Shown here one piece after another: positions 22,885 to 33,018 of a stretch of DNA of 64,000 nt (the stretch's first letter is position 1; each line of letters opens with the position of its first letter). This DNA comes from Pseudevernia furfuracea (lineage: Eukaryota; Ascomycota; Lecanoromycetes; Lecanorales; Parmeliaceae): assembly GCA_022315425.1 (NCBI GenBank), contig JAIUPT010000039.1, positions 1,116,001 to 1,180,000 of the forward strand, read 5' to 3'. Both the position numbers and the translations under genes were made by a program. The notes below the pieces were generated by a model that saw nothing but the letters and a program-made list of their open reading frames with translations, was not told the origin of the DNA and searched no databases.

Positions 22885-23880
22885 TTACGATAAACCGACG
22901 GTTCCACTGGTAGCGCAGCCCTGGGTGGCAGTTTCGTTCACAGTCGCAATACCCGTGGCATCAGAGCTCTCTTTGTCGGCAGCAACCGCACTAGCAAGTT
23001 CCTTAAATAACAGGTGGAAGGGGGTGGGCCCCTCAGACTCGTGGTAATATTGCGTTTCCCCGAATTCTTTGCAAAATCCATGTGGATTGCCGACGACATA
23101 TTTGAAATTGGCGAAGTTGCGATACTCCCAATTGAGCCAATGCCGAGCTTCAATATATTGATGCCAGTTGACACCATTCTTTCCCGGAGGTATTCCGGCA
23201 ACATCGGCCAGTCTTAACCATGCAAATCCATGCTCAGTCGTCACAGGTCCTATCGGTCTGCCTCGCTTGTCGTAACTATTCGGCTCGATGCCCTCAGCGT
23301 CATAGGCAAGCAAGATCATGTTCTTCTTCATGCCTCGGGGAGGCTTGCTGAGGAAGTCGCCGGTCAGATCGTCTTCGCTGTCGGACCCTCCGCAGAGCTT
23401 TGCTTCGATCTCTGAGTCGAGAGCTTGTGCTATAGCAACTTTCAGTGTGGCTATTGCATCGTTTCCTGCGTTGTGTCCCCCGAAAAAGACAAACTTGGCC
23501 TTCGAGGCTGGCACATTTTTTGGTCGGACGATTCTGCCTTCAGCAAGACCGTAATGTTCCATGAGGCGACCAAGACTTCGTCCAAATTGCTCGTTGCATG
23601 TATCTTCGATGACAACATAGGTGTCGATGCAACCAGAGTAGTAGAGATGCGGGTCGAACTTGATGCCTTCTGCACGCATTTTGGGAAAGTCGCCCCGGAG
23701 ATCATGACCGACAAGGAGGACTTCGACGAGGGGTCTCGTGAGATCTACTGACGCTGGAGCCTCGCCAGGCAGTCGGGCCTCGTAGCTAGAGAGTCGAAAC
23801 CCGAGGCATTTTCGTAGGTCCTCGATGAATAGCACACGGCCGTCTGGACTCTCTTCCTCGACTTTATCTCTGATCGTCAT
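22885..23880 (-). CDS. DEDDh RNase H-fold nuclease (Gfd2/YDR514C-like), motifs in permuted order
   Basis: The first in-frame ATG (23880) gives 331 residues. The frame stays open upstream to about 23942 without ATG, and a TACACAG acceptor-like site at 23931-23937 leaves room for an unseen 5' exon. The sequence resembles fungal Gfd2/YDR514C-like exonucleases, which trim 3' ends in the DEDDh manner. The motifs are out of order. Residues 57-67 (LVGHDLRGDFP) match Exo II and 134-145 (GGHNAGNDAIAT) match Exo III with its His. The Exo I motif (AYDAEGIE, Asp194/Glu196) and the usual following strands (TTEHGFAWL, PGKNGVNWHQYIEARH, FGE) come after them. Either two half-domains of a former tandem pair survive, or the fold is circularly permuted. 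No further copy of the missing halves is seen on either side. Confidence 0.7.
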   Translation of the reverse strand: MTIRDKVEEESPDGRVLFIEDLRKCLGFRLSSYEARLPGEAPASVDLTRPLVEVLLVGHDLRGDFPKMRAEGIKFDPHLYYSGCIDTYVVIEDTCNEQFGRSLGRLMEHYGLAEGRIVRPKNVPASKAKFVFFGGHNAGNDAIATLKVAIAQALDSEIEAKLCGGSDSEDDLTGDFLSKPPRGMKKNMILLAYDAEGIEPNSYDKRGRPIGPVTTEHGFAWLRLADVAGIPPGKNGVNWHQYIEARHWLNWEYRNFANFKYVVGNPHGFCKEFGETQYYHESEGPTPFHLLFKELASAVAADKESSDATGIATVNETATQGCATSGTVGLS

Positions 23881-25282
23881 GTTGTGGCCTATTGGTATCA
23901 GTGCCTCCGGCAAGGGGCCAATAGTATCTGTGTACACAATTTCCGTCCTTCAGGAGGCACCGTAGTACGCAAATGGATGCCAACGACGAGCGACTTTCAG
24001 CAAGCAATGAATGGCAGCAAGAGTTCGAAGTCTCCTCTACTGTCCTGGGGAAATTTGAAAGAGAGACCGACGTGAGATGACCAGGCAACCACATGACACA
24101 ATTTTCTGCCAAGATTCGACCAATTACCATACTTCTAGGACAGAGTGAGACACAACACTTCGCATGGTTCGGCCGAGCCAGACATGCAAAGCACAACACT
24201 TCACATTGTACGGTCGAACCTACCATACAAAGCATAACACTTTACCCGAGACGACCGAACCCTTCTCTGCCATGAGAGGACCTAGTGCCGTGCTTCCAGA
24301 ATAAAGCGAGGCATATAACACTTTGGATGGCGCATCCGAATCAGATATGCAGCGGATAAAACTTTGCAGCGTTTTACGGCCGAACCAGCCGAACGAAGGG
24401 TATACCATTTTGGGTCAATTTGGCGAGTGGCGTACACAATGAGGGACTTGGAAAAGGTCTTTCTGTGCCTTAGCACTGGGGAGCCAAGATGTCGAAAACG
24501 CTTGGGAGACCTATTCGAAGTATTCTAGTATTGCGGTCAGCGATGTTATCATTGTCGGTGACATCTACTATACTTTATGTATATAAAATGCCCTCTTTCG
24601 TCTACTTTCTCGATTCTCGAACGTTTGGCTTACTGCCAACAAGACGCAGGGAGTGTATACACAATAATAGAGATGTTCACTGAGGGTACTATAATCTGCA
24701 TCAATCGGAGGGTACTTCCGTGCCAGGATGATAGGGTTCCGCCCCACGAGTAAGCGCTAGGTCATGAAAAGATGGCTACAGGAAGCCAACACTAGGATGA
24801 AGCTAAGCACGGTCCTGAGGGTTGCGGGATTGGAAGATCCTCGCTTCTATTCGGACAATTTTTGCTAGTGTACGGACTGTGACTGCTTCGCGAGCGATTC
24901 GCAACCGAGAACTTGAGGTTGAAACAATTGGATAGATCCGTAAAGCCTATCAGTGAGGCTCGAGGTGATGATCACTTGAGCGGCGCTGAATTATTACTCC
25001 AAATTAGGTTCGTCCCAGGGTGTCAACTCACCTCCTCGAATGAAATACGATGATTGAAAAGACCCCAAGACAGCTTTAGCACTTGGGAGAGAATGAAGAT
25101 GGAATGTTTGTCGGTGTGCTGTGTTATGAATATTAGGAAATTCTGACAACAAACAGATGCGGATGGCACCTCCGGTCTGAGATTTACAAAAAGGACGGCT
25201 GTAGGCTTATCTGTATTCCTAAGTACGTTCCAATAATGTTTGCTAGGCTTTGTTGGCAAAAGAAACAGTCATAGCGGCGACC
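23881..25282. other. Gene-poor stretch with decayed minisatellite
   Basis: About 1.4 kb between the nuclease gene and the arginase pseudogene. It contains the 41-bp tandem array (24152-24400). Otherwise only short frames without recognisable content are present. Confidence 0.5.
24152..24400. repeat. Decayed 41-bp tandem repeat (about six units)
   Basis: The word ACAACACTT or ATAACACTT recurs at 24152, 24193 and 24234, then in drifted form at 24315 (81 bp later, two periods) and 24356 (another 41 bp). Each unit also carries a degenerate CGGTCGAACC/CGGCCGAGCC block followed by CATGCAAAGC or CATACAAAGC. The unit around 24275 is the most diverged. The constant 41-bp spacing with much point divergence indicates an old minisatellite. 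Confidence 0.75.
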
Positions 25283-25409
25283 TACAGAGGCCACGCAAAC
25301 ACGAGAGAAAATGTAGAAAAACAGACTATAGCATCAACCGCCACATCAGCAATCCTCTTCCCCCCCATCAAGCCCCGGATTAAAGCTCGCCACCGTAAGA
25401 CTAACCCTC

Positions 25410-25417
25410 CTCCTCGC
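25410..25417. repeat. Left target-site duplication of the hAT element
   Basis: CTCCTCGC directly precedes the element. The identical 8 bp follows it at 25806-25813. Eight base pairs is the diagnostic duplication length for hAT transposition. Confidence 0.9.
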
Positions 25418-25805
25418 CAATGCTCCCGATGGTCCGCCCCAATTTCGGGACTATTAGTCCGGACTGGTCTAGACCAATAGTGTGTGGACTGGTTTGATAC
25501 TTTATATAAACGGTCCCGGACTAGTCCAGGCCTGTCGGACTACTAGTCGGACTACTAACCTGCCATGTCTGCTGAATCGGAACGTGTTTTTTCTCAGGCC
25601 AAGCTCACAATTTCAGATCAGAGGGGTAGTCTTACTATTGAGCTGTTGGAGTGTCTGAAGTCATGGTTTCGACTGGGCGTCTTTACGGAAGGAGATTTAT
25701 ATGCTATTGTCGGTACCATGGAGGAAGAGGTTGTGGAAGCCCTGGAGGAAGAGTCTGGACTAGTCTGAGCCTCTAGACTGATAGTCTGGACCATCGGGAG
25801 CATTG
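25418..25805 (+). mobile_element. Non-autonomous hAT-type DNA transposon (388 bp) with intact ends
   Basis: The ends are perfect 18-bp terminal inverted repeats, CAATGCTCCCGATGGTCC at 25418-25435 and its complement at 25788-25805. They are flanked by an identical 8-bp duplication (CTCCTCGC at 25410-25417 and 25806-25813). The interior has many subterminal GGACT/AGTCC words (for example GGACTAGTCC near 25516 and CGGACTACTAGTC-like runs at 25530-25557, mirrored at 25753-25790), typical transposase-binding clusters. It retains only the last part of a hAT transposase (25565-25768), so it is an internally deleted derivative needing a full-length copy elsewhere. The unmutated ends and duplication suggest a recent insertion into the arginase-family pseudogene. 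Confidence 0.93.
25565..25768 (+). pseudogene. hAT transposase C-terminal dimerisation fragment (67 aa)
   Basis: The ATG at 25565 opens a 67-codon frame beginning MSAESERVFSQAKLTISDQR and continuing to ELLECLKSWF. This is the conserved start of the hAT C-terminal dimerisation domain (SAxxERxFS...R...L...E...L..W). The BED zinc finger and RNase H-like catalytic core are absent. The acidic tail (EEEVVEALEEE) is typical of the transposase C-terminus. It could at most make a dimerisation peptide without catalytic activity. Confidence 0.85.
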
Positions 25806-25813
25806 CTCCTCGC
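25806..25813. repeat. Right target-site duplication of the hAT element
   Basis: CTCCTCGC, identical to 25410-25417. See the left copy. Confidence 0.9.
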
Positions 25814-26267
25814 CACAACCTCCAAACACCCCTTCAATCCCCTAGGCGCCGCATACTCATTCGCCAAGCCAATCCCCGTATCCAAACAATCCAACTCCAC
25901 ATGCACCTCGCACTCCACTCCATCATCACCACCCCCAAGCACGCTATCCATTCTCCCCTCAAAATTCCTCCTCGAGCCTCCTCCTTCTTCCCTGCCCCAA
26001 ACCACCCTCGCTCCCGACATCTCCAGCTTCCTCCTCTGCCCATCAGATAGATCCCTCACACCCGCAAACGTAAACCTCTCCATCCCCACATCCCGACGTC
26101 CCGCCACCGTACCCGTCAATGCCTCCCACCTCTCCCCGCTCAGCATCAACAACCCCGCCCCCACGCCCGTCTCGGCATTGCAGTTACCGACTAGATTGTT
26201 GTGGAGGATATGTTTCGGGCCGCCGCCGACGCGGTAGGGAGCTATGATGAGGGAGATGGCGTCGCGC

Positions 26268-26806
26268 ATCTTTGTTTTGTGTATGGGGGCCAATCATTCG
26301 AGGTGCTGATGTCTGAGGTGGCTGTGGGTTCTTTGTCTACGGTGGTGTGGATGTTAGACTACAGATATCTATCAGGCATGCAAGGAGCTAATTATTTCCC
26401 ACACCTCATGTTCTTAGCCTCACGGCAGCATTAAGTGGTGTTGACCTGTGCCGCACCTTTGTCCGAACCGTTGGCGTGCCTTGGGTTAGCTCAAACTCCA
26501 AGGCGATGATTTGCAATGGATTTCGCTAAGTGGTCTCTGTAGACCAGTCTCTGTATCCCGATGATAATTTTGCGTGATATCTGCAGGAAGACGGAAACTC
26601 CAAGTCGAAAATCGGATCAGACTCCTGAATGTTTTCGCATTTTGAAATAATTGGCACCGATCGAACGGTTATGAAACACTTTGCACCTTCTTCCTGTACG
26701 TACATCCTTTGAACCACCATTGCCAATCTCTGCACAGACAAACATCGCTCAGGCAGCATTCGAAAAAACGCCATTTTTTTCGGTGGTTCTTCCACAGCAT
26801 GAGCTA
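26268..26806. other. Intergenic, nothing recognised
   Basis: About 540 bp between the start of the arginase pseudogene and the 3' end of the secreted-protein gene. No repeat or gene seen. Confidence 0.5.
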
Positions 26807-27529
26807 TCAAATAATAGCGGCGGCCACAGTCGAAGGTTCAGCACTGGCAGCAGCAAAATTGTCTTGGATCGAAGCCGGATTAATGCCGTAGGGCTGCGAC
26901 ATGTAGTAATTCATTTGGAAATCAAAGTAAGATCCGACAGCGTAGGCGTAGACGACGAGAGTTGACTGGGTTAGGCCCGGAGACGCTAGAAACGGTCAGT
27001 GTTCTTTCTCTCGGGTCTGTTTTCTTTTTTTGGGAGATTGATGGTAGCTTACGAGGCACCAAATACGCGCCACCAGTACCCTGCCTCACGCAGTTCTCCA
27101 TGAGCTGCCCAAGCGCTTCGTTGAAATCAGTCCAGCGGGACTTGCTGCTCGAATAGAGTCTCCGAGAGTCCGCGTAACTGAGTAGCGCAACCCTGAACTC
27201 ATCTGCATAGCTGCGGATCAGATACGGTCGTGTGTAGAGAAACGGAATGAACAGAACATACTGTTTCCCCAAATTTTTGGGATCTGAACCTTGGGTTCCG
27301 TAGCATAGACCGGCGAAAATGGTACACGTAACAGTTGGGGTTCGACGAAAAATCTTCTCGTGAAGTCAATCGTCGGCAGTTGCTGTCCGGTGGGGACGTC
27401 GGCGGGTTCGGGCGACCCGGCCCATTTGCCACACCAATGGTCAGCGGTATTGTCGGTAGCGTTTTCGGCTTGAGCGTGGCAGAGGCCGGCAGCGGCGAAC
27501 AGGATCGAAGTAACAGCAAGGAAATGCAT
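26807..27529 (-). CDS. Small secreted protein, effector-like (198 aa)
   Basis: Three exons: 27262-27529, 27053-27202 and 26807-26985. The introns are 59 bp (GTATGT...ATGCAG) and 67 bp (GTAAGC...TTCTAG), both phase 1, and the model closes at 597 nt. The N-terminus MHFLAVTSILFAAAGLCHAQ is a classic signal peptide. The mature protein begins with N-glycosylation sequons (NAT, NTA) and HWCGKW, and continues to FRVALLSYADS, WTDFNEALGQLMENCVRQG, GTGGAYLVP, LVVYAYAVGSYFD and a Tyr/Gln/Asn-rich end. The two mature cysteines could form one disulfide. The order W-D...C-x3-G..GG..P...VVY..-S-F resembles the secreted protein encoded at 28790-29694, so the two may be distant relatives. No enzymatic motif is seen. 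Apoplastic effector or wall protein are both possible. Confidence 0.75.
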
Positions 27530-28789
27530 GGTTATAGAGACGGATCGAGAAGAAGGAACTGATTTCTCGGAGGCAGGATTTGTCCTTGAAGAAACATCGC
27601 CATAAGGAGCTCTTATATTTCCAAGAGTATTGATCTATGAGAATGGTCTGGTCTTTGCTCCGCATTCCAGTTTTCAATCATTGGATTCGCATCGCATTGC
27701 ATAAATCCAGCACGGCAGAAGGACCTGTGTAGAAATCAATTGCTTCGGACGCTTGTCCGCTTCCTCACGGGATTTTGCAGGCTATTGGGGTAGTTGATAA
27801 CCCACCAAGTCAGAAGCACTGGCAGAGTTGGAAGTATCTCATGGTTCAGGCGGACCATTGGATTTAAGTGGCCAAGAGAGACGCATTATGCATGACCTTA
27901 GCCTTATGAGTAGAGTGTCGGAAGCGCGCCGAGCGAAGCTTGTTCCAGATTATCAGTCGAGACGAGAACGATTGGACGGTTATAATTTAAGGATGTTCGG
28001 CCATTAATTCAATGAGGGGACTCGGAAGAATCACGTGTATTTTGTACCGCAAATATACAACGTAGATCTCGCATGTGCAAGACTTGCGCCTTCTCGCACG
28101 TAAAGAGGCAACGTTTCGCATTAGGATAGGAACATCGTGTGCGCGTAACACGATTTTCAGAAGACAAAGACCATGGCCTTTTCTCTTAGGGCCTGTGAAC
28201 CTTGAGGTGGCAGTAGAGTCCGAGAATGCCTCATTCGAGGTCGAGGCCATGATTTCATGTCTGGAGTTTCAAACAGAGACTCTCATTACGGCTAATCGCC
28301 ATTCAATCATGACGCATGAGACTTTGGCTCGCACGCGAGTTACCTCAAGAGCCTGTAAGCAGGCGCTTAGAGATCCGCGCAAATGAGCAGGAGTTTCCCC
28401 ATCCAATCATGCCCCACAACACTTTGCCCTGTCTCACTTGCGTGTTACATGTCCCAAAAATCACTCAGGCAGTGCCTAGACGATCGTGCAAGTGCGCCAC
28501 ATAGCTCCTCTAGCAATTCGAAGTTTGCTTAGGGACATGGCTTTTGAGGAGACGCACTAGAGAGTAGAGACGTGGCACGATGCACTACCCCATCCAGTCG
28601 CTGTTCGGGGAAATTTATCACGTGGGACGTTCTCTCGTATCTTTGCAAGCGTGGGACCCAGCCGTTTCCCGCGCGGACAAACTGGACTATGGCTTCGACC
28701 TGCATCTCAAAAATTTCCGTAGATTTTCGCATCTGATAATGCTATTGAACGTTGATCTGGTGAGCACGTTAAGTGATGTTTCGCTAGCA
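27530..28789. other. Intergenic, nothing recognised
   Basis: About 1.26 kb, the shared 5' side of two divergently transcribed secreted-protein genes. Short frames only. No repeat recognised. Confidence 0.5.
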
Positions 28790-29694
28790 ATGGGTACAAA
28801 TCTCGTTGTGTCTTCCTTTCGACTGGCAGTACTGGCTGTCACGCTCTCATCCTCGTTAGTAGGAATCCTCGCCTTACCGGCGCTTCCTCTATCACTGAAC
28901 CTCTCACCTATGCAAGTCAACACCTCATCACTCTTAGTTCCCCCAAATCCCCGTCCACCGCAAGAGCCAACATGTCCCTCAAATGCACAATGGGGCACCA
29001 CCCTCGGGCACCCCTCATACGACGACTGCGACTACATCCTCTCAAGTCTTTACCCAAAAGATCCACGGACCAAACCAGTCATGCGAAATTTCTATTCCGC
29101 CCCTTCGGACGTATCGCACACAATGCCGAATTTTAGACTGCCGTATGAGGAGAGTTACAGTAAGCAATTTCACGCAGACCAAGCAACGTAAGAGGGATTG
29201 TCCGTTTACTCATCTGAGAAAAAGAGACATGCAACATACAGCTGCTTCTAGCAACGGATTTTACAAGTGTCCCGCACGACCAGGCCACGTGGAATGATCT
29301 TAGAGGCGCAACGCGAATGATTTTTCGGACATGCATCCGCGGGAAAGAACTTGGAGGCGTACTTCCCAGAAATGGTACGAGTTCTGCGACAGCGATCCGT
29401 AATAAATTGTTGAAATCGTAGTATCTGACACCGTGCTCAGGAAATTACGGCAACATAGAAATCGTCGTATATGGCAAGGATTCGATATTTGCCAAAAACC
29501 AGATATTGAAAAACTCGCAGGACCCGCTGGCTAGATCGATCGCGGCACAGGAATTGTTGGAATTGATGAACGTAGTGGCGGTTCCGTTTCCTCAGCCGAC
29601 AGCGTTAGAAATGGGAACGGTGGCCAAGGGAATGGCCAATGCCAGCAACACAAGCGGATTGGCTACTGCAGGGACGTACGTTGAGACATCTTGA
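28790..29694 (+). CDS. Secreted cysteine-containing protein of a fungal-specific family (257 aa)
   Basis: Exons 28790-29159, 29225-29374 and 29441-29694 are separated by introns of 65 bp (GTAAGC...AAAAG) and 66 bp (GTACGA...CTCAG), both phase 1. The total of 774 nt closes in frame. The ATG at 28790 is preferred because it places a signal peptide (LAVLAVTLSSSLVGILALPA) near the N-terminus; the frame is open further upstream. After a Pro/Ser linker the conserved part has four cysteines (EPTCPSN, DDCDYIL, KTCNIQ, RTCIRG), enough for two disulfides, and motifs YPKDP, RLPYEESY, WNDLRGATRMIF, GNIEIVVYGKDS. Such proteins recur in plant- and litter-associated ascomycetes without known function. It lies divergent to the secreted protein at 26807-27529, which shares parts of this pattern. 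Confidence 0.8.
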
Positions 29695-30014
29695 TCGACC
29701 TGGCTTTTGTGTAACAGTGTCTTGACAGATGGATGTTTTTGAAGAGAGTCTCATACGACCACTAAATCTGGCTCCTTTGCTTGCGCAGTATAGACTTGCA
29801 AATAACACCATGATATGAGCATGTCTTAGAAGCAGAGTGAGAAGATGACATGCACTCGGCCATCTGGCTGTAGAACATCAAAAAGAATCGAAGAGCCTGC
29901 CCGCAGCTCTGCACTTGAGATGGCCCACAAAAGAAAGTAGAACGAAAAGACCCTCGGTGGAAATTGCAGCGATGAAAGCCCGGAGTATCTATTGAAATTT
30001 CGAAATGGTCATTG
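29695..30014. other. Intergenic, nothing recognised
   Basis: About 320 bp between convergent genes. An antisense frame at 29762-30097 overlaps but is not called. Confidence 0.4.
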
Positions 30015-30628
30015 TCATGAAAGATAGACATCCCGCCATCCATTCTCGCAATGCTTGACGTCTTGACTAGAAAGTAGACAGGCAGCTCTCTCCCCAATTA
30101 TGGCTAGCAGGACCATGACACAGCAAACGTGCCCGGATACCTCTCGACTAGATCGTTCGGATAGCTGCACCACGGGGTCATCCTGCGCCTTCGCATGTTT
30201 TGCAGGTCTAGGTACGGAGATATCAAGCGGGTGGGCTTCTGCGCTCATTGACCTGTCAATCTGGGATTTCACCTCCTTTGCGAACTTGATGTCTAGTATG
30301 ATCATGTGCAAGATGAGATCACTGGTGTGTTGAGCCAGCTTGTCAAAGTCCCAAGGTTCCTCGGGAAGACTACCTATCGGCAGCGTTTCGAATTGGATGG
30401 GATTAGAGGTGAGCCAATGGAGACACAGTCCTAGCAAGTTTTGCATGGCGATGCGTTTCTCAAAATAGATTCATACTGGTCCTTTGTTTCGTACGCCAAA
30501 GTTCTAGAGAGCAGTTTTTTAATTCTTAATAGATCCCCGAGGTTTTTTAGGTCTTCCTCAGTCATCCAAATCCTTTCTCGTCCGTCTGTAGGTTGTGTCG
30601 TCTGAGGAGCCCCAGGTCCGTCGGACAT
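30015..30628 (-). CDS. Hypothetical protein, structure uncertain
   Basis: Two overlapping minus-strand frames make up one apparent gene. The first starts at ATG 30628 (MSDGPGAPQ), is polar and helical (MTEEDLKNLGDLLRIKKLL) and runs to a stop at 30431. The second covers 30015-30460 (LPEEPWDFDKLAQHTSDLIL, IILDIKFAKEVKSQIDRSM). They could join through an intron of about 107 bp (GTATGA donor after AYETKDQ, GGTAG acceptor before LPEEPW). Alternatively a one-base frameshift near 30450 would keep AMQNLLGLCLHWL in the protein. A C-terminal hydrophobic segment (CCVMVLLAIIG) may be a membrane helix or an artefact. No family is recognised. Confidence 0.4.
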
Positions 30629-31403
30629 CTGTAGCCGAAACCATGCTGAAGAAGAAACAGTGTAACACGCGATCACACTTGGACTTGACTATAGCGTGAT
30701 GGATCAGGCAAACTGACGCATGTAGGGTTACTAAATGAGACTGACGTCGAGTGGTCTGATGGTCATAGTACCCTTGAAGCTGAGACAAAAATGATGCATG
30801 AATAGCAAGCAAAGACAATCCCTCAAACCTCGGTGCTATTGAAAGGTTGTATCTCTGGTCAAAGTCAAGGTGCTTGAAGACAATAATTTGATATTGTTTG
30901 TCGTCAACTCCTTCCGTGGGAGATCGAGTAGGCTAACCATTCTCGGCTTAGCTTGTATCTCACACTTATGTCCTTCTATTGATTCATTTAAATTGAAGCG
31001 ACGGCCACAACAAAAATTTCTGAGAGTGAGCTGAGAGCAAAGCCCGATAGTGGACTTCTAAGTTCCAAGTTCCAACGATGAAGTGCTGAAGTGCTGAAAC
31101 GATGGTCCTCTTCGGCCCGACCTCCCCTGGCCCTTCCAACTCCCGTGTCCAAGCCCAACGATAGAGTTGCAGACTATATCTGCAGCTCTACGCTCCATGA
31201 GGAAGGAGGAAAGCTTGTTGACGCAGCTATTCACTTGATTAGCCAATCAATGCGTATACAATGAGATGAGGCTGCACTTGCATAATGATGGCCGTTGAGG
31301 TTTCTTTTGCATCTCCTGTCTGCACTTTTATTCCTGCTTTCATGTTTCTTCATAATCAATAGATCCCATAGCATTTCATTTGATCGGAGAACGGTGATTG
31401 GAT
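30629..31403. other. Intergenic, permease promoter side
   Basis: About 775 bp, divergent 5' sides of the hypothetical gene and the permease. I see short direct repeats AAGTTCCAAGTTCC and AAGTGCTGAAGTGCTGA at 31063-31097, but no defined control site. Confidence 0.45.
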
Positions 31404-33018
31404 ATGGCGGACTCTGTAGACGATAAGACGACCCTCGAGCGGAAAGACCCGGAAACCACCACAGACGCAGTCACTGAGATCCCCATTAACGCATCAGGCC
31501 ATAAGCAAGAACTCGATCGCAACTTCAGCTTCCTCGCCATCTGCGGACTCGCCGTCACATCCGGCAATGTCTGGGTTGCATTGGGTGGAAGTGTGACTGT
31601 CGCAATCTATAATGGCGGACCACCCGGCGTGCTCTATGAATTCATTGCGGTATCATTTTTCTACTGGCTCGTCGCAGCCTCGATCGCCGAGCTCGCTTCA
31701 GCTATGCCGTCGTCTGGCGGAGTCTATCACTGGGCATCAATCACAGCTGGAAAATATGGCCGTGTTTGCGGTTGGTTTGCCGGCTGGTGGAATTTCCTCG
31801 CTTGGGTTTTCGCGATCGCTGCTACTACGGAAATCATTGGGGCACAGGCTGTATCAATGTATGCGGCTTTTCATCCCGCATTCGTGACGCAGAGGTGGCA
31901 CGTCTTTGTGGCGTACATGATCGTCAATTGGCTATCTTGCTTCTGTGTACTTTTTGCCAACTGGATACTTCCACTATTGGAACAGGGAGGAGCTTTTCTG
32001 ATCGTCGCTGGCGTTATAATCACAATAATCGTCTGCGCATCGATGCCGCCGGTGCACGCTACAAATACGTTCGTATGGAGCCAGTGGACCAACTCGACGG
32101 GATACTCGAGCAATGGCTTCGTGTTTTTACTCGGCATGTTAAACGGCGCTTACTCCGTCGGGACCCCAGATGTAGTGACCCATCTTGCGGAGGAAATTCC
32201 CCAGTAAGAGTCCTCAAAACCAGTTAGCTAGCTACAAGTTTTACTGATCCTTTACCAGACCCAGCAAAAACATCCCCAAAGCGATCCTCGCCCAATTCAT
32301 CATCGGCTTCATCACAGGCTTCACCTACCTCATCTCCATTTTCTACACCATCTCCGATCTCAACAAAATCCTCGACAGCACCTTCCTCTTCCCCCTCGCC
32401 TCCATCTACCAACAAGCCACCGGGTCAGCAGGTGGAACCCTCGGCCTCCTCATCATCGCCATTCTGCCTAACTTGATCGCTTTGCTGGGCTGCTACCTCA
32501 CCGCCAGCCGTGTATTCTGGACCCTAGCGCGCGACAACGCAACACCTTTTGCTGGGATTTTCAGCCGCGTCAGTCGCAAGCACCGAAACCCGTTCAACGC
32601 CATCCTCCTCTGCGCCGTCATATCTACTATCCTAGCCTGCATCTACCTCGGCTCCCAAGCAGCCTTCAACGCCTTTATTGATTCTTTCGTCGTCTTGTCC
32701 AGTATATCCTACCTAGCAGCCATTCTACCACACCTGCTTAGCCGACGATCCGAGGTAGCCCCAGGTTGGTTCTGGATGAGAGGGCCCATTGGCTTCGTCG
32801 TAAACGCTGTCGCTTGTCTGTATATCATTGTCTTTGTGGTCGTTTTCTGCTTTCCCTTCTCCATGCCTGTCTCAGCGCCTACGATGAACTATTCTAGCCT
32901 TTTGACCGGCGGAACGACTGTGTTTGTGGCGCTGTTTTGGCTCTGGCGGCAGCGAGATTATGAGGGACCGAAGTATGTGGCTCCTGATGCTGAGATGATG
33001 GCTGCAGACGCTATGTAG
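31404..33018 (+). CDS. APC-superfamily amino acid/GABA/choline-type permease (519 aa)
   Basis: Exons 31404-32203 and 32259-33018 flank a 55-bp intron (GTAAGA...ACCAG) in phase 2, and the join reads EEIPQPSKNIPKAIL. The ATG at 31404 gives a polar ~40-residue N-terminus followed by about 12 membrane segments. Signatures of the fungal ACT/HNM1-type family are clear: LDRNFSFLAICGLAVTSGN, AELASAMPSSGGVYHWAS, GWFAGWWNFLAW, the amphipathic TPDVVTHLAEEIP loop, ARDNATPF and the P/A-rich RKHRNPFNAIL loop. Such carriers bring choline, GABA or other amines into the cell by proton symport at the plasma membrane. The exact substrate cannot be read from sequence. Length and topology are normal, and it looks intact in a neighbourhood otherwise full of broken genes. 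Confidence 0.92.

Larger units (their letters stand above)
25283..26267 (-). pseudogene. Arginase/agmatinase-family (ureohydrolase) pseudogene, split by a hAT element
   Basis: From an ATG at 26267 the minus strand reads ISLIIAPYRVGGGP, LVGNCNAETGVGAG, LSGERWEALTG, FAGVRDLSDGQ and VELDCLDTGIGLANEYAAP, the order seen in fungal ureohydrolase-fold proteins. It is broken in several ways. First, the segment that should carry the metal-binding Asp/His motif (DAHADF type) between GVGAG and LSGERW is missing, and more is lost after HILHNN. Second, after CLEVVAR the frame runs into a 388-bp hAT-type element (25418-25805). Third, beyond the element the sequence resumes exactly with VSLTVASFNPGLD, the family's C-terminal signature. 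Fourth, a shift at a seven-G run is needed to continue into IADVAVDAIV. Removing the element and one copy of the target duplication restores the frame across the insertion point. It cannot encode an active enzyme. Confidence 0.85.
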
